DNA of 64,000 bases from Eubacteriaceae bacterium CHKCI004 (GTDB lineage Bacteria > Bacillota > Clostridia > Lachnospirales > Lachnospiraceae): assembly GCA_900016875.1 (NCBI GenBank), contig FCNR01000030.1:41478-105477 (forward strand), read 5' to 3'. How positions within the stretch are numbered: position 1 is the stretch's first letter; every line of letters begins with the position of its first letter. Both the position numbers and the translations under genes were made by a program. The notes under the pieces are model-generated. The model saw nothing but the letters and a program-made list of their open reading frames with translations. It did no database searches and had not been told where the DNA came from. Shown in pieces: positions 49,813 through 57,945 of the stretch.

Positions 49813-51111
49813 ATGAAAACACTGACCAGAAAAACCGGTCTGCGGGGAACCCTCACTGTACCGGGCGACAAATCCATCAGCCACCGGGCTGTTATGTTCG
49901 GCGCGCTGGCCGAGGGAACCACCACCATCCACGGCTTTTTGAAGGGCGCGGACTGCCTTTCCACCATCGGATGTTTCCGTGCCATGGGCATTGATATAGA
50001 AGAAAAAGACGACACGATCTACGTGCACGGGAAAGGACTTCACGGGCTAAATGCCCCGTCAAAGACTCTTGACGTGGGCAACAGCGGCACTACTACCAGG
50101 CTCATATCCGGTATCCTGGCGGGGCAGCCATTCTCTTCAGAGCTGAGCGGCGACGCCTCCTTAAATTCCCGCCCCATGAAGAGGGTCATCACACCTCTTA
50201 CCATGATGCATGCGGACATTAAGAGTAAAAACGGAGACGGCTGCGCGCCGCTCATTATTCACGGTAAACCTCTGACCGCCATCCATTATGATTCTCCGGT
50301 GGCCTCCGCTCAGGTAAAGTCCTGCGTACTCCTGGCGGGCCTGTACGCAGACGGCGACACCAGCGTCACAGAACCGGCGCTGTCCAGAGACCACACCGAG
50401 CGGATGCTCCGCTCTTTCGGCGCTGATATCCGCACTGAAGGGACTACCTGCACCATCACACCGCCAAAATCGCTGCACGCCCAGCATATCGAAGTGCCGG
50501 GGGACATTTCCTCCGCTGCGTTTTTCATTGTGGCGGCTCTGATCACACCGAATTCTGATGTGCTGATTCAGAACGTGGGCATCAATCCGACCCGGGCAGG
50601 CATCCTCGAAGTATGCCGGAACATGGAAGCTGATATCACCCTGGAAAATGTACGGGAAGCCGGCGGGGAACCGGTAGCCGACCTCCGTGTGCGCACCTCC
50701 CGGCTCAAAGGAACTGTCATTGAGGGCGACATTATTCCGGCTCTCATCGACGAGCTTCCGGTCATCGCCCTCATGGCCTGCTTTGCCGAGGGCAAAACTA
50801 TCATCCGCGACGCCCACGAACTTCGCGTCAAGGAAAGCGACCGCATCGCTATCGTCAGCGAGAATCTGACGGCCATGGGCGCGGACGTGATCCCGACGGA
50901 TGACGGATTTATTATTAATAGTAAGGCGGACGGCGAAACGGGTCTCCACGACGCTTCCATCCAGTGCGCCATGGACCACCGGATTGCCATGACGTTTGCC
51001 ATCGCGGGCGTCAACGCCGACGGCGAGACCATCATCACCGACAGCGACTGTGTGGATGTTTCTTACCCTGACTTTTTCCGTCAGCTTGATACCCTTTGCG
51101 GACAGCAGTGA
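49813..51111 (+). CDS. aroA: 3-phosphoshikimate 1-carboxyvinyltransferase (EPSP synthase)
   Basis: The 432-residue shikimate-pathway enzyme has PGDKSISHRAVMFGAL near 18-33, DVGNSGTTTRLISG near 86-99, RDHTERMLRSFG, and RVKESDRIA near 340-348, all family signatures. Length is normal. AAAGGAG precedes the ATG. It follows tyrA and ends at a strong bidirectional terminator. Confidence 0.97.
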   Translation: MKTLTRKTGLRGTLTVPGDKSISHRAVMFGALAEGTTTIHGFLKGADCLSTIGCFRAMGIDIEEKDDTIYVHGKGLHGLNAPSKTLDVGNSGTTTRLISGILAGQPFSSELSGDASLNSRPMKRVITPLTMMHADIKSKNGDGCAPLIIHGKPLTAIHYDSPVASAQVKSCVLLAGLYADGDTSVTEPALSRDHTERMLRSFGADIRTEGTTCTITPPKSLHAQHIEVPGDISSAAFFIVAALITPNSDVLIQNVGINPTRAGILEVCRNMEADITLENVREAGGEPVADLRVRTSRLKGTVIEGDIIPALIDELPVIALMACFAEGKTIIRDAHELRVKESDRIAIVSENLTAMGADVIPTDDGFIINSKADGETGLHDASIQCAMDHRIAMTFAIAGVNADGETIITDSDCVDVSYPDFFRQLDTLCGQQ

Positions 51112-51139
51112 TAACCGCCCGTCCGGACGCCGAATGTGA

Positions 51140-51189
51140 AAAAGGGGGCTGTGAAAAAACAAAAATACGTTTTTTCACAGCCCCCTTTT
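51140..51189. terminator. Bidirectional terminator between aroA and the DUF2284 gene
   Basis: A perfect 21-bp stem (AAAAGGGGGCTGTGAAAAAAC and its complement) encloses eight bases. The T-rich ends let it act in both directions. It is the strongest hairpin in the window. Confidence 0.9.
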
Positions 51190-51207
51190 CGTCTTCAGCC
51201 GGTCTTA

Positions 51208-51876
51208 TCACGGTAGCAGCAGGCCGCCCACCAGCATAAAATATTCCGGAAGCTTTCCTTCCTCGATCCACTGGAGTTCCTGATGCAGGTATCTGGTCAC
51301 CGTGAGTCCCACATTGCCTCCCAGCGACTCGATGGAGTAGCGCATCTGCTCCGGATACCGGCAGGGCGCGCCGTCCTTTCTGGCGCAGCCGCCCTCCCCG
51401 GTCTTTCCATCGCAGCCGCCTTCACCGTTCTCTCCGATGCAGAGGCGGCAGGAACCGCCGCTTAAGGAAACGCTGCCCGGATAGTCTTTCTCCAAAGCGA
51501 AAAGTTCCTGATTGAGTTCTTCCTTTTTGGGATAGAGAATTCTTTCAAAAATCTCTTCCCGCTCCTCTTCGGTATAAGTTCCGGGTAGAAGCTCTTCGGG
51601 AAGGTAAATCTTCACGCCGACAATACGGAAAGTACTGTATTTCTTCCAGTAATCTTCGGGATCAAAATCATAAGGCGGGCAGGACCAGACATTCCCATAA
51701 TTCCGACATTCTTTGCAGTACCTGAGAAATTCCTCCACATCCACGCATTTTTCTATATACTCTTCTACGGAAACAGTATGTTCAAAATGTTCCGTCCGGA
51801 TGGCGTACATTTCTTCCTGTGCCGTCGCTTCACCGCTCCGGCTGTCTTGTGCCGCATTATAGTGATATCCATTCAT
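51208..51876 (-). CDS. DUF2284 cysteine-rich metal-binding protein
   Basis: The 222-residue protein has the DUF2284 pattern: C44, C54, C57 and C66 in EKCVDVEEFLRYCKECR...SCPPYDFDP, then a second cysteine group near 143-172 (SCRLCIGENGEGGCDGKTGE, and GGCARKDGAPC). The GEGGC element appears twice, suggesting a small insertion or duplication in the cluster-binding loop. No enzymatic function is known for the family; it may bind an Fe-S cluster or cobalamin-type partner. GGAGG lies eight bases before the start. It is 25 bp after the AICAR transformylase gene. Confidence 0.85.
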   Translation of the reverse strand: MNGYHYNAAQDSRSGEATAQEEMYAIRTEHFEHTVSVEEYIEKCVDVEEFLRYCKECRNYGNVWSCPPYDFDPEDYWKKYSTFRIVGVKIYLPEELLPGTYTEEEREEIFERILYPKKEELNQELFALEKDYPGSVSLSGGSCRLCIGENGEGGCDGKTGEGGCARKDGAPCRYPEQMRYSIESLGGNVGLTVTRYLHQELQWIEEGKLPEYFMLVGGLLLP

Positions 51877-51901
51877 GTTTTCCGCCTCCCCGGTCTCGCT
51901 T

Positions 51902-53077
51902 TTAGTGATGGAACAGACGAATGCCTGTAAATGCCATCACCATATTGTATTTATCGCAGGTGTCAATGACATTGTCGTCACGAATGGAGCCGCCCGGCTG
52001 CGCCACGTAAGCTACGCCGCTCTTGTGCGCTCTCTCAATGTTGTCGCCAAACGGGAAGAAGGCGTCGGAACCCAGAGCTACGCCGCTTAATTTGTCAAGC
52101 CACTCTCTCTTGGCCTCTCTGGTGAACACTTCCGGTTTTACCTTGAAGATATTCTCCCATGCGCCGTCGGCCAGGACATCCATATATTCGTCGCCCATGT
52201 AAATATCAATGGCGTTATCTCTGTCAGCACGGCGGATCTCATCTTTGAACTGAAGACCCATAACCTGCGGCGACTGACGTAGCCACCAGTTATCTGCTTT
52301 CTGTCCTGCCAGACGGGTACAGTGGATTCTGGACTGCTGTCCGGCTCCGATACCGATGGCCTGTCCGTCTTTTACGTAGCAGACAGAGTTGGACTGGGTA
52401 TATTTTAAAGTGATCATGGAAATGGCAAGATCGATCTTTGCCTGTTCCGTCAGCTCTTTGTTCTTTGTCACGATGTTGGAGAAGAAGTCTTTGTCAATGT
52501 TCAGTTCATTTCTTCCCTGCTCAAATGTGATGCCGAATACCTGTTTCCGCTCAATCTCTTCCGGCACATAATCCGGATCAATCTGGATCACATTATAATT
52601 ACCCTTCTTTTTGGACTTGAGAATCTCCAGAGCCTCCGGCTCATAGCCCGGCGCGATGATTCCGTCGGAAACCTCACGTTTGATCATGTTGGCTGTCGGC
52701 ACGTCGCAGACGTCGGAAAGGGCGATAAAATCACCGTAGGAGGACATACGGTCCGCGCCCCTTGCTCTTGCGTAGGCACATGCCAGCGGAGACAGTTCTC
52801 CCAGATCATCCACCCAGTAAATCTTTGCCAGCGTATCGGAAAGAGGCAGACCCACAGCCGCTCCCGCAGGGGATACATGTTTAAAGGAGGTGGCTGCCGG
52901 AAGTCCGGTGGCTTTCTTTAATTCCTTTACCAGCTGCCAGCCGTTAAAAGCATCCAGAAAGTTAATATATCCCGGCTTTCCGTTTAATACCTCGATCGGA
53001 AGCTCTCCATTTTCCATGTAGATGCGGGAAGGCTTCTGATTCGGGTTACAGCCATATTTTAATTCCAGTTCTTTCAT
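51902..53077 (-). CDS. Stand-alone AICAR formyltransferase (PurH C-terminal type)
   Basis: The 391-residue protein corresponds to the transformylase part of PurH and lacks the N-terminal IMP cyclohydrolase domain. It has [11 protein letters not shown] near 9-19, [13 protein letters not shown] near 64-76 (catalytic Lys-His), [22 protein letters not shown], and a C-terminal [11 protein letters not shown]...[11 protein letters not shown]. It adds a formyl group from 10-formyl-THF to AICAR. The missing cyclisation is encoded by the PurO-type gene 106 bp upstream on the same strand. Confidence 0.93.
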   Translation of the reverse strand: MKELELKYGCNPNQKPSRIYMENGELPIEVLNGKPGYINFLDAFNGWQLVKELKKATGLPAATSFKHVSPAGAAVGLPLSDTLAKIYWVDDLGELSPLACAYARARGADRMSSYGDFIALSDVCDVPTANMIKREVSDGIIAPGYEPEALEILKSKKKGNYNVIQIDPDYVPEEIERKQVFGITFEQGRNELNIDKDFFSNIVTKNKELTEQAKIDLAISMITLKYTQSNSVCYVKDGQAIGIGAGQQSRIHCTRLAGQKADNWWLRQSPQVMGLQFKDEIRRADRDNAIDIYMGDEYMDVLADGAWENIFKVKPEVFTREAKREWLDKLSGVALGSDAFFPFGDNIERAHKSGVAYVAQPGGSIRDDNVIDTCDKYNMVMAFTGIRLFHH

Positions 53078-53118
53078 GTTTTCTCAATCCTTTCTGTCGT
53101 GAATACATTTATTATTCT

Positions 53119-53149
53119 GTACATTTTCTTATATGGTGTACATTTTCTT
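53119..53149. repeat. 12-bp direct repeat upstream of the AICAR transformylase gene
   Basis: GTACATTTTCTT occurs twice, 19 bp apart start to start, in the 106-bp spacer. It may be a regulatory repeat; no family is recognised. Confidence 0.35.
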
Positions 53150-53155
53150 TGATCG

Positions 53156-53170
53156 CAGCGCCTGGCGCTG
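53156..53170. other. 15-bp perfect palindrome after the purO gene
   Basis: CAGCGCC and GGCGCTG flank one base, 14 bp downstream of the purO stop. A one-base loop makes it more like a protein site than a terminator. Confidence 0.35.
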
Positions 53171-53183
53171 TGCATTGCCCATA

Positions 53184-53897
53184 TTATTTATTCTTATTGA
53201 TGATCTTGGATTTATAAACGCCGGTCTCAATGTCGATATAGCGGACAAACAGAGAAACCTTGTTTTCCTCGTTAAGACTCTCCCAGAGAAGATCCGCAAA
53301 AGCATCCATATCATCCGGAATATCTAAAAGCTTCGGCTCTCCTTCAAAGCTTGGCAGAGGATTCCCGTCGTGCAGGTAGGTAGAAATAAAATGTCCCTCG
53401 CCGGCCGGGCAGTTATTATAAGCAAAAGTGAACCGGTTGCAACTGTCCGGACTTCCGTTATTGCTTTTTAAAATGGACATGGCATAATTGTATTGTCCAT
53501 TCTCAATATGCATCACTGCGGAAATACGAGGGGTATAGTTCGGCGCATCCGGCTCAAACTCCCGCGTGCGCAGCGCCTGCTCAAAGGTCATCTGCTTGTC
53601 CATACACTCATAGATCGTGTCTGTCTGGTCGCCGTTTGTCACAATAGTCTTATTGCCAAGGACGCGGACCGGAGCATAGATGATCAGGCTCGGATCCTCC
53701 AGCTTCGACTCATCAAAGGCCTGGGTGCGGATTCCCTCTCCGTCCTCCACAAAAACACGGTTGCGGCTGTTGGAGCTTCTTCCCATAATAAAATATGCCG
53801 TCACTGCTTTTGTTCCGTCTGCAGAGCGGCCGACAATAATTCCTCTTCCCGGATAAGAGTTCTCTTTCAGTTCCTTCGCGATAGAAATCTTTTCCAT
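53184..53897 (-). CDS. purO: IMP cyclohydrolase, PurO type
   Basis: The 237-residue protein begins MEKISIAKELKENSYPGRGI and has the Ntn-hydrolase-like PurO pattern first known from archaea: PGRGIIVGRSADGTKAVTAYFIMGRS, NGDQTDTIYE, RTREFEPDAPNYTPRISA. It closes FAICAR to IMP, the last step of purine synthesis. The start follows AAAGGAGG. It pairs with the stand-alone transformylase gene downstream, together replacing bifunctional PurH. Confidence 0.9.
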   Translation of the reverse strand: MEKISIAKELKENSYPGRGIIVGRSADGTKAVTAYFIMGRSSNSRNRVFVEDGEGIRTQAFDESKLEDPSLIIYAPVRVLGNKTIVTNGDQTDTIYECMDKQMTFEQALRTREFEPDAPNYTPRISAVMHIENGQYNYAMSILKSNNGSPDSCNRFTFAYNNCPAGEGHFISTYLHDGNPLPSFEGEPKLLDIPDDMDAFADLLWESLNEENKVSLFVRYIDIETGVYKSKIINKNK

Positions 53898-53951
53898 TGG
53901 AATCCTCCTTTTCCTCATAAACAATCATTAACAATTTTCCTGTATCTACAA

Positions 53952-53981
53952 AGTATACAATAAGATATCCCGAAATGTAAA
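53952..53981 (-). promoter_or_regulatory. Promoter of the purO operon
   Basis: The minus strand reads TTTACA, 18 bp, TATACT, 54 bp before the start. No PurR-type palindrome or purine riboswitch is recognised in the leader. Confidence 0.6.
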
Positions 53982-54091
53982 CAGTTTCTTTTGCGAACCG
54001 GCGGTCAGACCGTAAAATGCGCTCCATTTCTTATGCAAATCAACAGTCGTCCAAAAATGTAATCCCGGCCGCACTTTTTCTCCGGGAACTC

Positions 54092-54121
54092 TTTCATAAT
54101 CCGGGAGGATTGTGGTAAAAT
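54092..54121 (+). promoter_or_regulatory. Candidate promoter of the lipoprotein gene
   Basis: TTTCAT, 18 bp ending TGG, then TAAAAT (extended -10). Confidence 0.45.
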
Positions 54122-54156
54122 ATGATATATCTGAAAAAAGGAGAAAGGGACGCCCT

Positions 54157-55365
54157 ATGAAAAAAATATTCTATCTCATCTGCTGTGTACTTACCATTTT
54201 TTTCTGCCTGACAGGCTGCAGCAGCAAAAAGCCTGCCATCACCGATACTTCCGGGCTTGCCGGCGCCTGGTACGGCTGCGGCAATGCCCTTGGCAAAGAC
54301 AGCAGCTTCCGCGCTGATAACCTCTGTCTTTCCATCGACAATCAGGGCGGTTTTGTTCTGACGGACACCGAACAGAGCGCCGACCTGTTCCATGGCACCG
54401 TTTCCATTGACTCAAAGAGCAATATCTCCATCACCGCGGATCCCGCCTACGATAACAGACTTCCAAAAGGCTGGGAAGAGCTCGGCAGCTCCGGTAATAT
54501 CGCCTACCGGGCTCCTGACACAGAGCACCTGCTCCTGACCTACGGGGATATCAGCTATTATTTTGTAAAAGAAGGTACATCCATACAGGAAAAGGCCGCT
54601 ACGTCCGTAAGTCCGCTTCTTGATATTGCGGAAACAGATATCTGGTACAGCAGTCCGGACACGCCGGAGAGTACATCGGTCTATGAGCTGGCTCTCTACG
54701 ATAAATACGCGGAGCTTTATTACATTGACACAGAAAGCAGCGAACAGGGAACTCTGCTCACCAATTTTCTCTACAGCGGAAACGAGGGAGACACTTTCTC
54801 CTTTTACACATACCGTGATGATACCGCCCAACTGCCGGAGATCTTTGACGGACTGCCGGAAGGCATCTCCGAGATCGAAGTACGACTCTCTGTCTCCAAT
54901 GAAGTTCTCTCCATGGAATATGACGGGAAGTCTCTTTCTTTTTACAATAACGTGATTTATGGTCTGAACACTTCCAGTACTGCCTATTTTCTGAACAACA
55001 CATGCTTTTACTGGACTTTTGACCAGACAAGGCACTTCTGTTACTTTGCCACCGATGATGCGGACGGTTCTCTCTGTCTCTACATCTCGGACGGAGCAAG
55101 AAACGATACCCAGGCAAATACCATCTGCGGCCAGGTAACCGTCAACGAAGCAGAAAAAAGTATCCTGTTTACATTTGACCGAAAAAAAAGCAGAGTTTCC
55201 GCCGATAAAGATTCCTCCCTCTTCCAGACCTTCAGGACTCTGGACGAGGAAAACGGAAATGTACTGCGGATTCCGTTTACTTTAAAAGATACGAAATTAA
55301 AATTAAAAACAAAAAAATATTTCGGCAGAAATTATACATTTGCTCTGGAGGATTATTCTTCCTGA
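54157..55365 (+). CDS. Lipoprotein of unknown function
   Basis: The 402-residue protein has a lipoprotein signal (MKKIFYLICCVLTIFFCLTGC) with lipobox Cys21. The rest is beta-rich with no membrane segment. Two internal segments have a similar theme, GGFVLTDTEQSADLFHGTVSI near 57-77 and TICGQVTVNEAEKSILFTFD, which suggests repeated lipocalin-like or beta-sandwich units of the kind found in DUF-type Clostridial lipoproteins. It should sit on the outer face of the membrane. AAAGGG precedes the ATG; an upstream extension to 54112 would precede the signal. It heads a plus-strand run with the two following genes. Confidence 0.8.
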   Translation: MKKIFYLICCVLTIFFCLTGCSSKKPAITDTSGLAGAWYGCGNALGKDSSFRADNLCLSIDNQGGFVLTDTEQSADLFHGTVSIDSKSNISITADPAYDNRLPKGWEELGSSGNIAYRAPDTEHLLLTYGDISYYFVKEGTSIQEKAATSVSPLLDIAETDIWYSSPDTPESTSVYELALYDKYAELYYIDTESSEQGTLLTNFLYSGNEGDTFSFYTYRDDTAQLPEIFDGLPEGISEIEVRLSVSNEVLSMEYDGKSLSFYNNVIYGLNTSSTAYFLNNTCFYWTFDQTRHFCYFATDDADGSLCLYISDGARNDTQANTICGQVTVNEAEKSILFTFDRKKSRVSADKDSSLFQTFRTLDEENGNVLRIPFTLKDTKLKLKTKKYFGRNYTFALEDYSS

Positions 55366-55400
55366 CGCATGATATCCACAGAGAAAAGAGGAAAACATTT

Positions 55401-55856
55401 ATGTCAAAACGAAGTGAAGCCGCAAAAGAACTTTTTCTGGAAGGCTACAACTGTTCCCAGTCCGTGGCAGCCGCCTATGCGGACGCCTTCGGCATCGACC
55501 GGGAAATCATGCTGCGGATGTCCGCTTCTTTTGGAGCGGGCATCGGGCGCATGCGCAAGACCTGCGGCGCAGTCTGCGGCATGTTCATCATCGCCGGTCT
55601 GAAGACCGGAGCCACTGTCGGGGCAGATCAGGAAGGTAAGAGAAAAAATTATGAGATTGTCCGCGCCATGGCAGACGCTTTTCGGGAAAGGAATCAGTCC
55701 ATCACCTGCATGACCCTGCTGGGTCTTCGAAAGGCGGAGAAATCTGCCCGGCCGTCAGATCGGACGCCGGACTATTACAAGTCCCGCCCCTGCCTGAAAA
55801 TGATCCTCGACGCCTGCGATATTGTGGAGGAGTTTTTTCCGGATCTGGCCAGATAA
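55401..55856 (+). CDS. C_GCAxxG_C_C family redox-type protein
   Basis: The 151-residue protein carries the family cysteines: C18 in GYNCSQSV, C55 and C59 in KTCGAVCG, then SITCM and two late cysteines in RPCLKMILDAC. The spacing suggests a metal or Fe-S cluster site in a helical bundle. The function is unknown; relatives occur in anaerobes. AGAGGA precedes the ATG. It lies 35 bp after the lipoprotein gene on the same strand. Confidence 0.87.
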   Translation: MSKRSEAAKELFLEGYNCSQSVAAAYADAFGIDREIMLRMSASFGAGIGRMRKTCGAVCGMFIIAGLKTGATVGADQEGKRKNYEIVRAMADAFRERNQSITCMTLLGLRKAEKSARPSDRTPDYYKSRPCLKMILDACDIVEEFFPDLAR

Positions 55857-55872
55857 GGCTTTCGCATTGCAG

Positions 55873-55914
55873 AAACTATCAACTATGATTGGAGAAACCA
55901 TCAGCTATGATTGA
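55873..55914 (+). repeat. 22-bp tandem duplication over the CYTH gene start, creating a 9-codon upstream frame
   Basis: GAAACTATCAACTATGATTGGA is repeated as GAAACCATCAGCTATGATTGAA. The first copy holds an ATG at 55885 whose 9-codon frame ends in a TGA that overlaps the real start ATG (ATGATTGA). It could couple translation of the CYTH gene, which has only a distant ribosome site of its own. Confidence 0.65.
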
Positions 55915-56464
55915 AGTAGAAGTTAAACTGCCCGTTTTCCGCCGGCCGGCCATCGAACAGGGTCTGCGCCGTCTCGGATTCATCCCCGGGCATCTGATCA
56001 AAGAATCGGATACATATTTTACCAGTGATTTTCATGATTTCATGGGAACGGACGAGGCGCTCCGCATCCGGGAAAGCGAGAACCTTTCCAACACCCGCGC
56101 CGTCTCCTTTCTCACATACAAAGGGCCTAAGCTGGACTCTGTTTCCAACACCAGAAAAGAACTTGAGACAGAGGTGGCCGACGGCGGCGTCTGCCGGAAT
56201 ATCCTTCTGTCCCTGGGTTACCGGGAGCTTGCCCCCGTGCGAAAGCTCCGCCAGTATTATCACCTTGAAAACATCACCGCCTGCGTAGATCAGGTGGAAG
56301 GTCTTGGCTCTTTTCTGGAGCTTGAGATGCTCGTGGAACAGGAATCAGAGCGTCCGGACGCCCTGAAAAAAATCGAGGCTATCTTACATGACCTCGATTG
56401 CAGAATGGAAGATACCACCCGTTATTCTTATCTTTTTATGCTTCAGAAGCAGCAGGAGAAATGA
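55907..56464 (+). CDS. CYTH-domain protein (class IV adenylate cyclase/thiamine triphosphatase-like)
   Basis: The 185-residue protein starts MIEVEVKLPV, the ExExK signature (Glu3, Glu5, Lys7) of the CYTH triphosphate tunnel fold. Other charged motif residues are in EALRIRESE and FLTYKGPK, with ELETEV and FLELEMLVE late. Members hydrolyse thiamine triphosphate or tripolyphosphate, or make cAMP; the length fits class IV cyclase-like proteins, activity unknown. The ATG at 55907 keeps the motif at the very N-terminus; a TTG at 55889 is possible. It converges with the transporter gene at 6 bp. Confidence 0.87.
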   Translation: MIEVEVKLPVFRRPAIEQGLRRLGFIPGHLIKESDTYFTSDFHDFMGTDEALRIRESENLSNTRAVSFLTYKGPKLDSVSNTRKELETEVADGGVCRNILLSLGYRELAPVRKLRQYYHLENITACVDQVEGLGSFLELEMLVEQESERPDALKKIEAILHDLDCRMEDTTRYSYLFMLQKQQEK

Positions 56465-56470
56465 GTTTTT

Positions 56471-57409
56471 TTACATTTCCTGCGCTTCGGAACCGGAACG
56501 GTTCACAATATAGATGCCGATGCATACCAGGATCAACGAGGTCACTCCCCGCAAAGTAAATGCCTGCCCGTTTTCGTGGAGAAGCAGGGCTGACAAAATC
56601 ACGCCGAATACCGGATTCATGAAACCGAATACCGTCACCCTTGAAACCGGATTATATTTTAAAAGCACCGCCCAGAGCGAGTAGGCCACAGCGGAAATCA
56701 GCGCCATATATAATAGAAGAGGTACGCATCCTGCCTCATAAAATGTAAGGCTGCCGCCCATGATTCTGCCTGCCAGCACCATCACCAGCCCACCGAAACA
56801 GAACTGCCAGCCGCTCAGCAGTAGCGGGTCGGAAATGGCCGAATATCTTTTAATAAAAACGGAGGACAGAGCGTAGGCCAGGGTCGACAGCAGGATAAAA
56901 AACTCGCCGTTCCACTGAAAGCTCATGTCCATGCCGCCGCCGCTCAGATTAATCAATACCACGCCGGCAAACCCGATGACACAGCCGATCATCTTCTGCC
57001 GGGTCAGCGTTTCCTGATGAAAAATCAGGCTGGCAATCAGTATGGCGATAAATACATTGGCCGCCTCGATGATGGAAGACTTTACTCCCGTGGTGTGGGC
57101 CAGTCCGATGTAAAAGAACAAATACTGTAAAATGGTCTGGAACAGAGCCAGTTTCCCGATCATGGGAATATCCGTTTTCTTCGGAATCAGCAGCCTTTTT
57201 TGTGAAATACTTCCAAAAATCAGCGTCAGAACACCGGCCAGGAAAAACCGCGTGCCGGCGAAGACAATCTGGGACGCCGTATCCGCAGCATCAATCCGAA
57301 ACAGGTCATAGCCAATCTTCACACAGGGAAAGGCACTCCCCCAGAGCAGGCAGCACGCCATGGCAAGGAGCCATACCACCGCCGTTTTCTGCATCATTTC
57401 TTTTTTCAT
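56471..57409 (-). CDS. EamA-family (DMT superfamily) transporter
   Basis: The 312-residue protein has ten hydrophobic helices in two EamA repeats (about 10-145 and 160-305). Visible landmarks are CCLLWGSAFPCVKIGYDLF at the start, IIEAANVFIAILIASLIFHQE, and FGFMNPVFGVILSALLLHE in the second repeat. Such transporters export amino acids, nucleotides or drugs; the substrate is unknown. GTGAGA precedes the ATG. It is downstream of a small unknown gene on the same strand. Confidence 0.87.
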   Translation of the reverse strand: MKKEMMQKTAVVWLLAMACCLLWGSAFPCVKIGYDLFRIDAADTASQIVFAGTRFFLAGVLTLIFGSISQKRLLIPKKTDIPMIGKLALFQTILQYLFFYIGLAHTTGVKSSIIEAANVFIAILIASLIFHQETLTRQKMIGCVIGFAGVVLINLSGGGMDMSFQWNGEFFILLSTLAYALSSVFIKRYSAISDPLLLSGWQFCFGGLVMVLAGRIMGGSLTFYEAGCVPLLLYMALISAVAYSLWAVLLKYNPVSRVTVFGFMNPVFGVILSALLLHENGQAFTLRGVTSLILVCIGIYIVNRSGSEAQEM

Positions 57410-57454
57410 ACTTTTCTCACTTCTTTCGTTTTTCTTTATTTTGGCGTATTAGCC

Positions 57455-57757
57455 TCACAGCAGTCCCTGCATCCAGGCTTCCTCCTCCCGGAGCAGCTCA
57501 TCAAGTTCCGTCTCCAGGCGGCACATCCACTCCAGCAGAACAAAAGAGGCTGTCACCGTCTGATCACCGGTCGCGTTGCTCACGCCAGTGATCTCAATCC
57601 GCAACGCCTCCGTCTCATCCGCAGGATGGTAGAGCTTCATCGTGTCTCCCGGCTGCACTTCTCTTCCGCTTATCAGACAGGGAATCTCTATCTCCTCCGT
57701 CACGTGCTCTTTTATTTTGTTAAAAACATCCGTCGCTATATCCAGATAATGTTCCAT
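57455..57757 (-). CDS. Small protein of unknown function
   Basis: The 100-residue protein MEHYLDIATDVFNKIKEHV is acidic, cysteine-poor and predicted helix-strand-helix: an N-terminal helix (4-18), a central strand region (GDTMKLYHPADETEALRIEITGV) and a long C-terminal helix (CRLETELDELLREEEAW). I recognise no family. It has no membrane segment. The ribosome site is weak (AAGGAACGGG). Codon composition and acidity are gene-like. It sits 45 bp upstream of the transporter gene. Confidence 0.55.
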   Translation of the reverse strand: MEHYLDIATDVFNKIKEHVTEEIEIPCLISGREVQPGDTMKLYHPADETEALRIEITGVSNATGDQTVTASFVLLEWMCRLETELDELLREEEAWMQGLL

Positions 57758-57793
57758 TGTTTATACCCGTTCCTTTTTATCTTCTCACTTTTT

Positions 57794-57819
57794 AGAACCG
57801 GCTTCTTTCAGCCGGTTCT
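57794..57819. other. Hairpin upstream of the small unknown gene
   Basis: AGAACCGGCT pairs with AGCCGGTTCT around TCTTTC. Thymines follow only in broken form on the plus strand, so terminator function is doubtful. Confidence 0.35.
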
Positions 57820-57885
57820 TCTTCCGGTTTCAGCCTTCGCATTTTCTTTTCCTGGCAAATGTATTTTACAAAAAGTTTTCTCCTA

Positions 57886-57912
57886 TTGCAAACTTTTTTC
57901 TACTGGTATAAG
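57886..57912 (+). promoter_or_regulatory. Candidate promoter of sbcDC
   Basis: TTGCAA, 15 bp ending TGG, then TATAAG. The spacing is short, but an extended -10 is present. A second TATAAT lies at 57922-57927. Confidence 0.45.
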
Positions 57913-57945
57913 ATGAAAAGATATAATATAGAAAGAAGGTATTCC

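Noticed and set aside
50161..51162. Minus-strand open frame of 333 codons
   Set aside because: It is antisense to aroA, which carries all EPSP synthase signatures.
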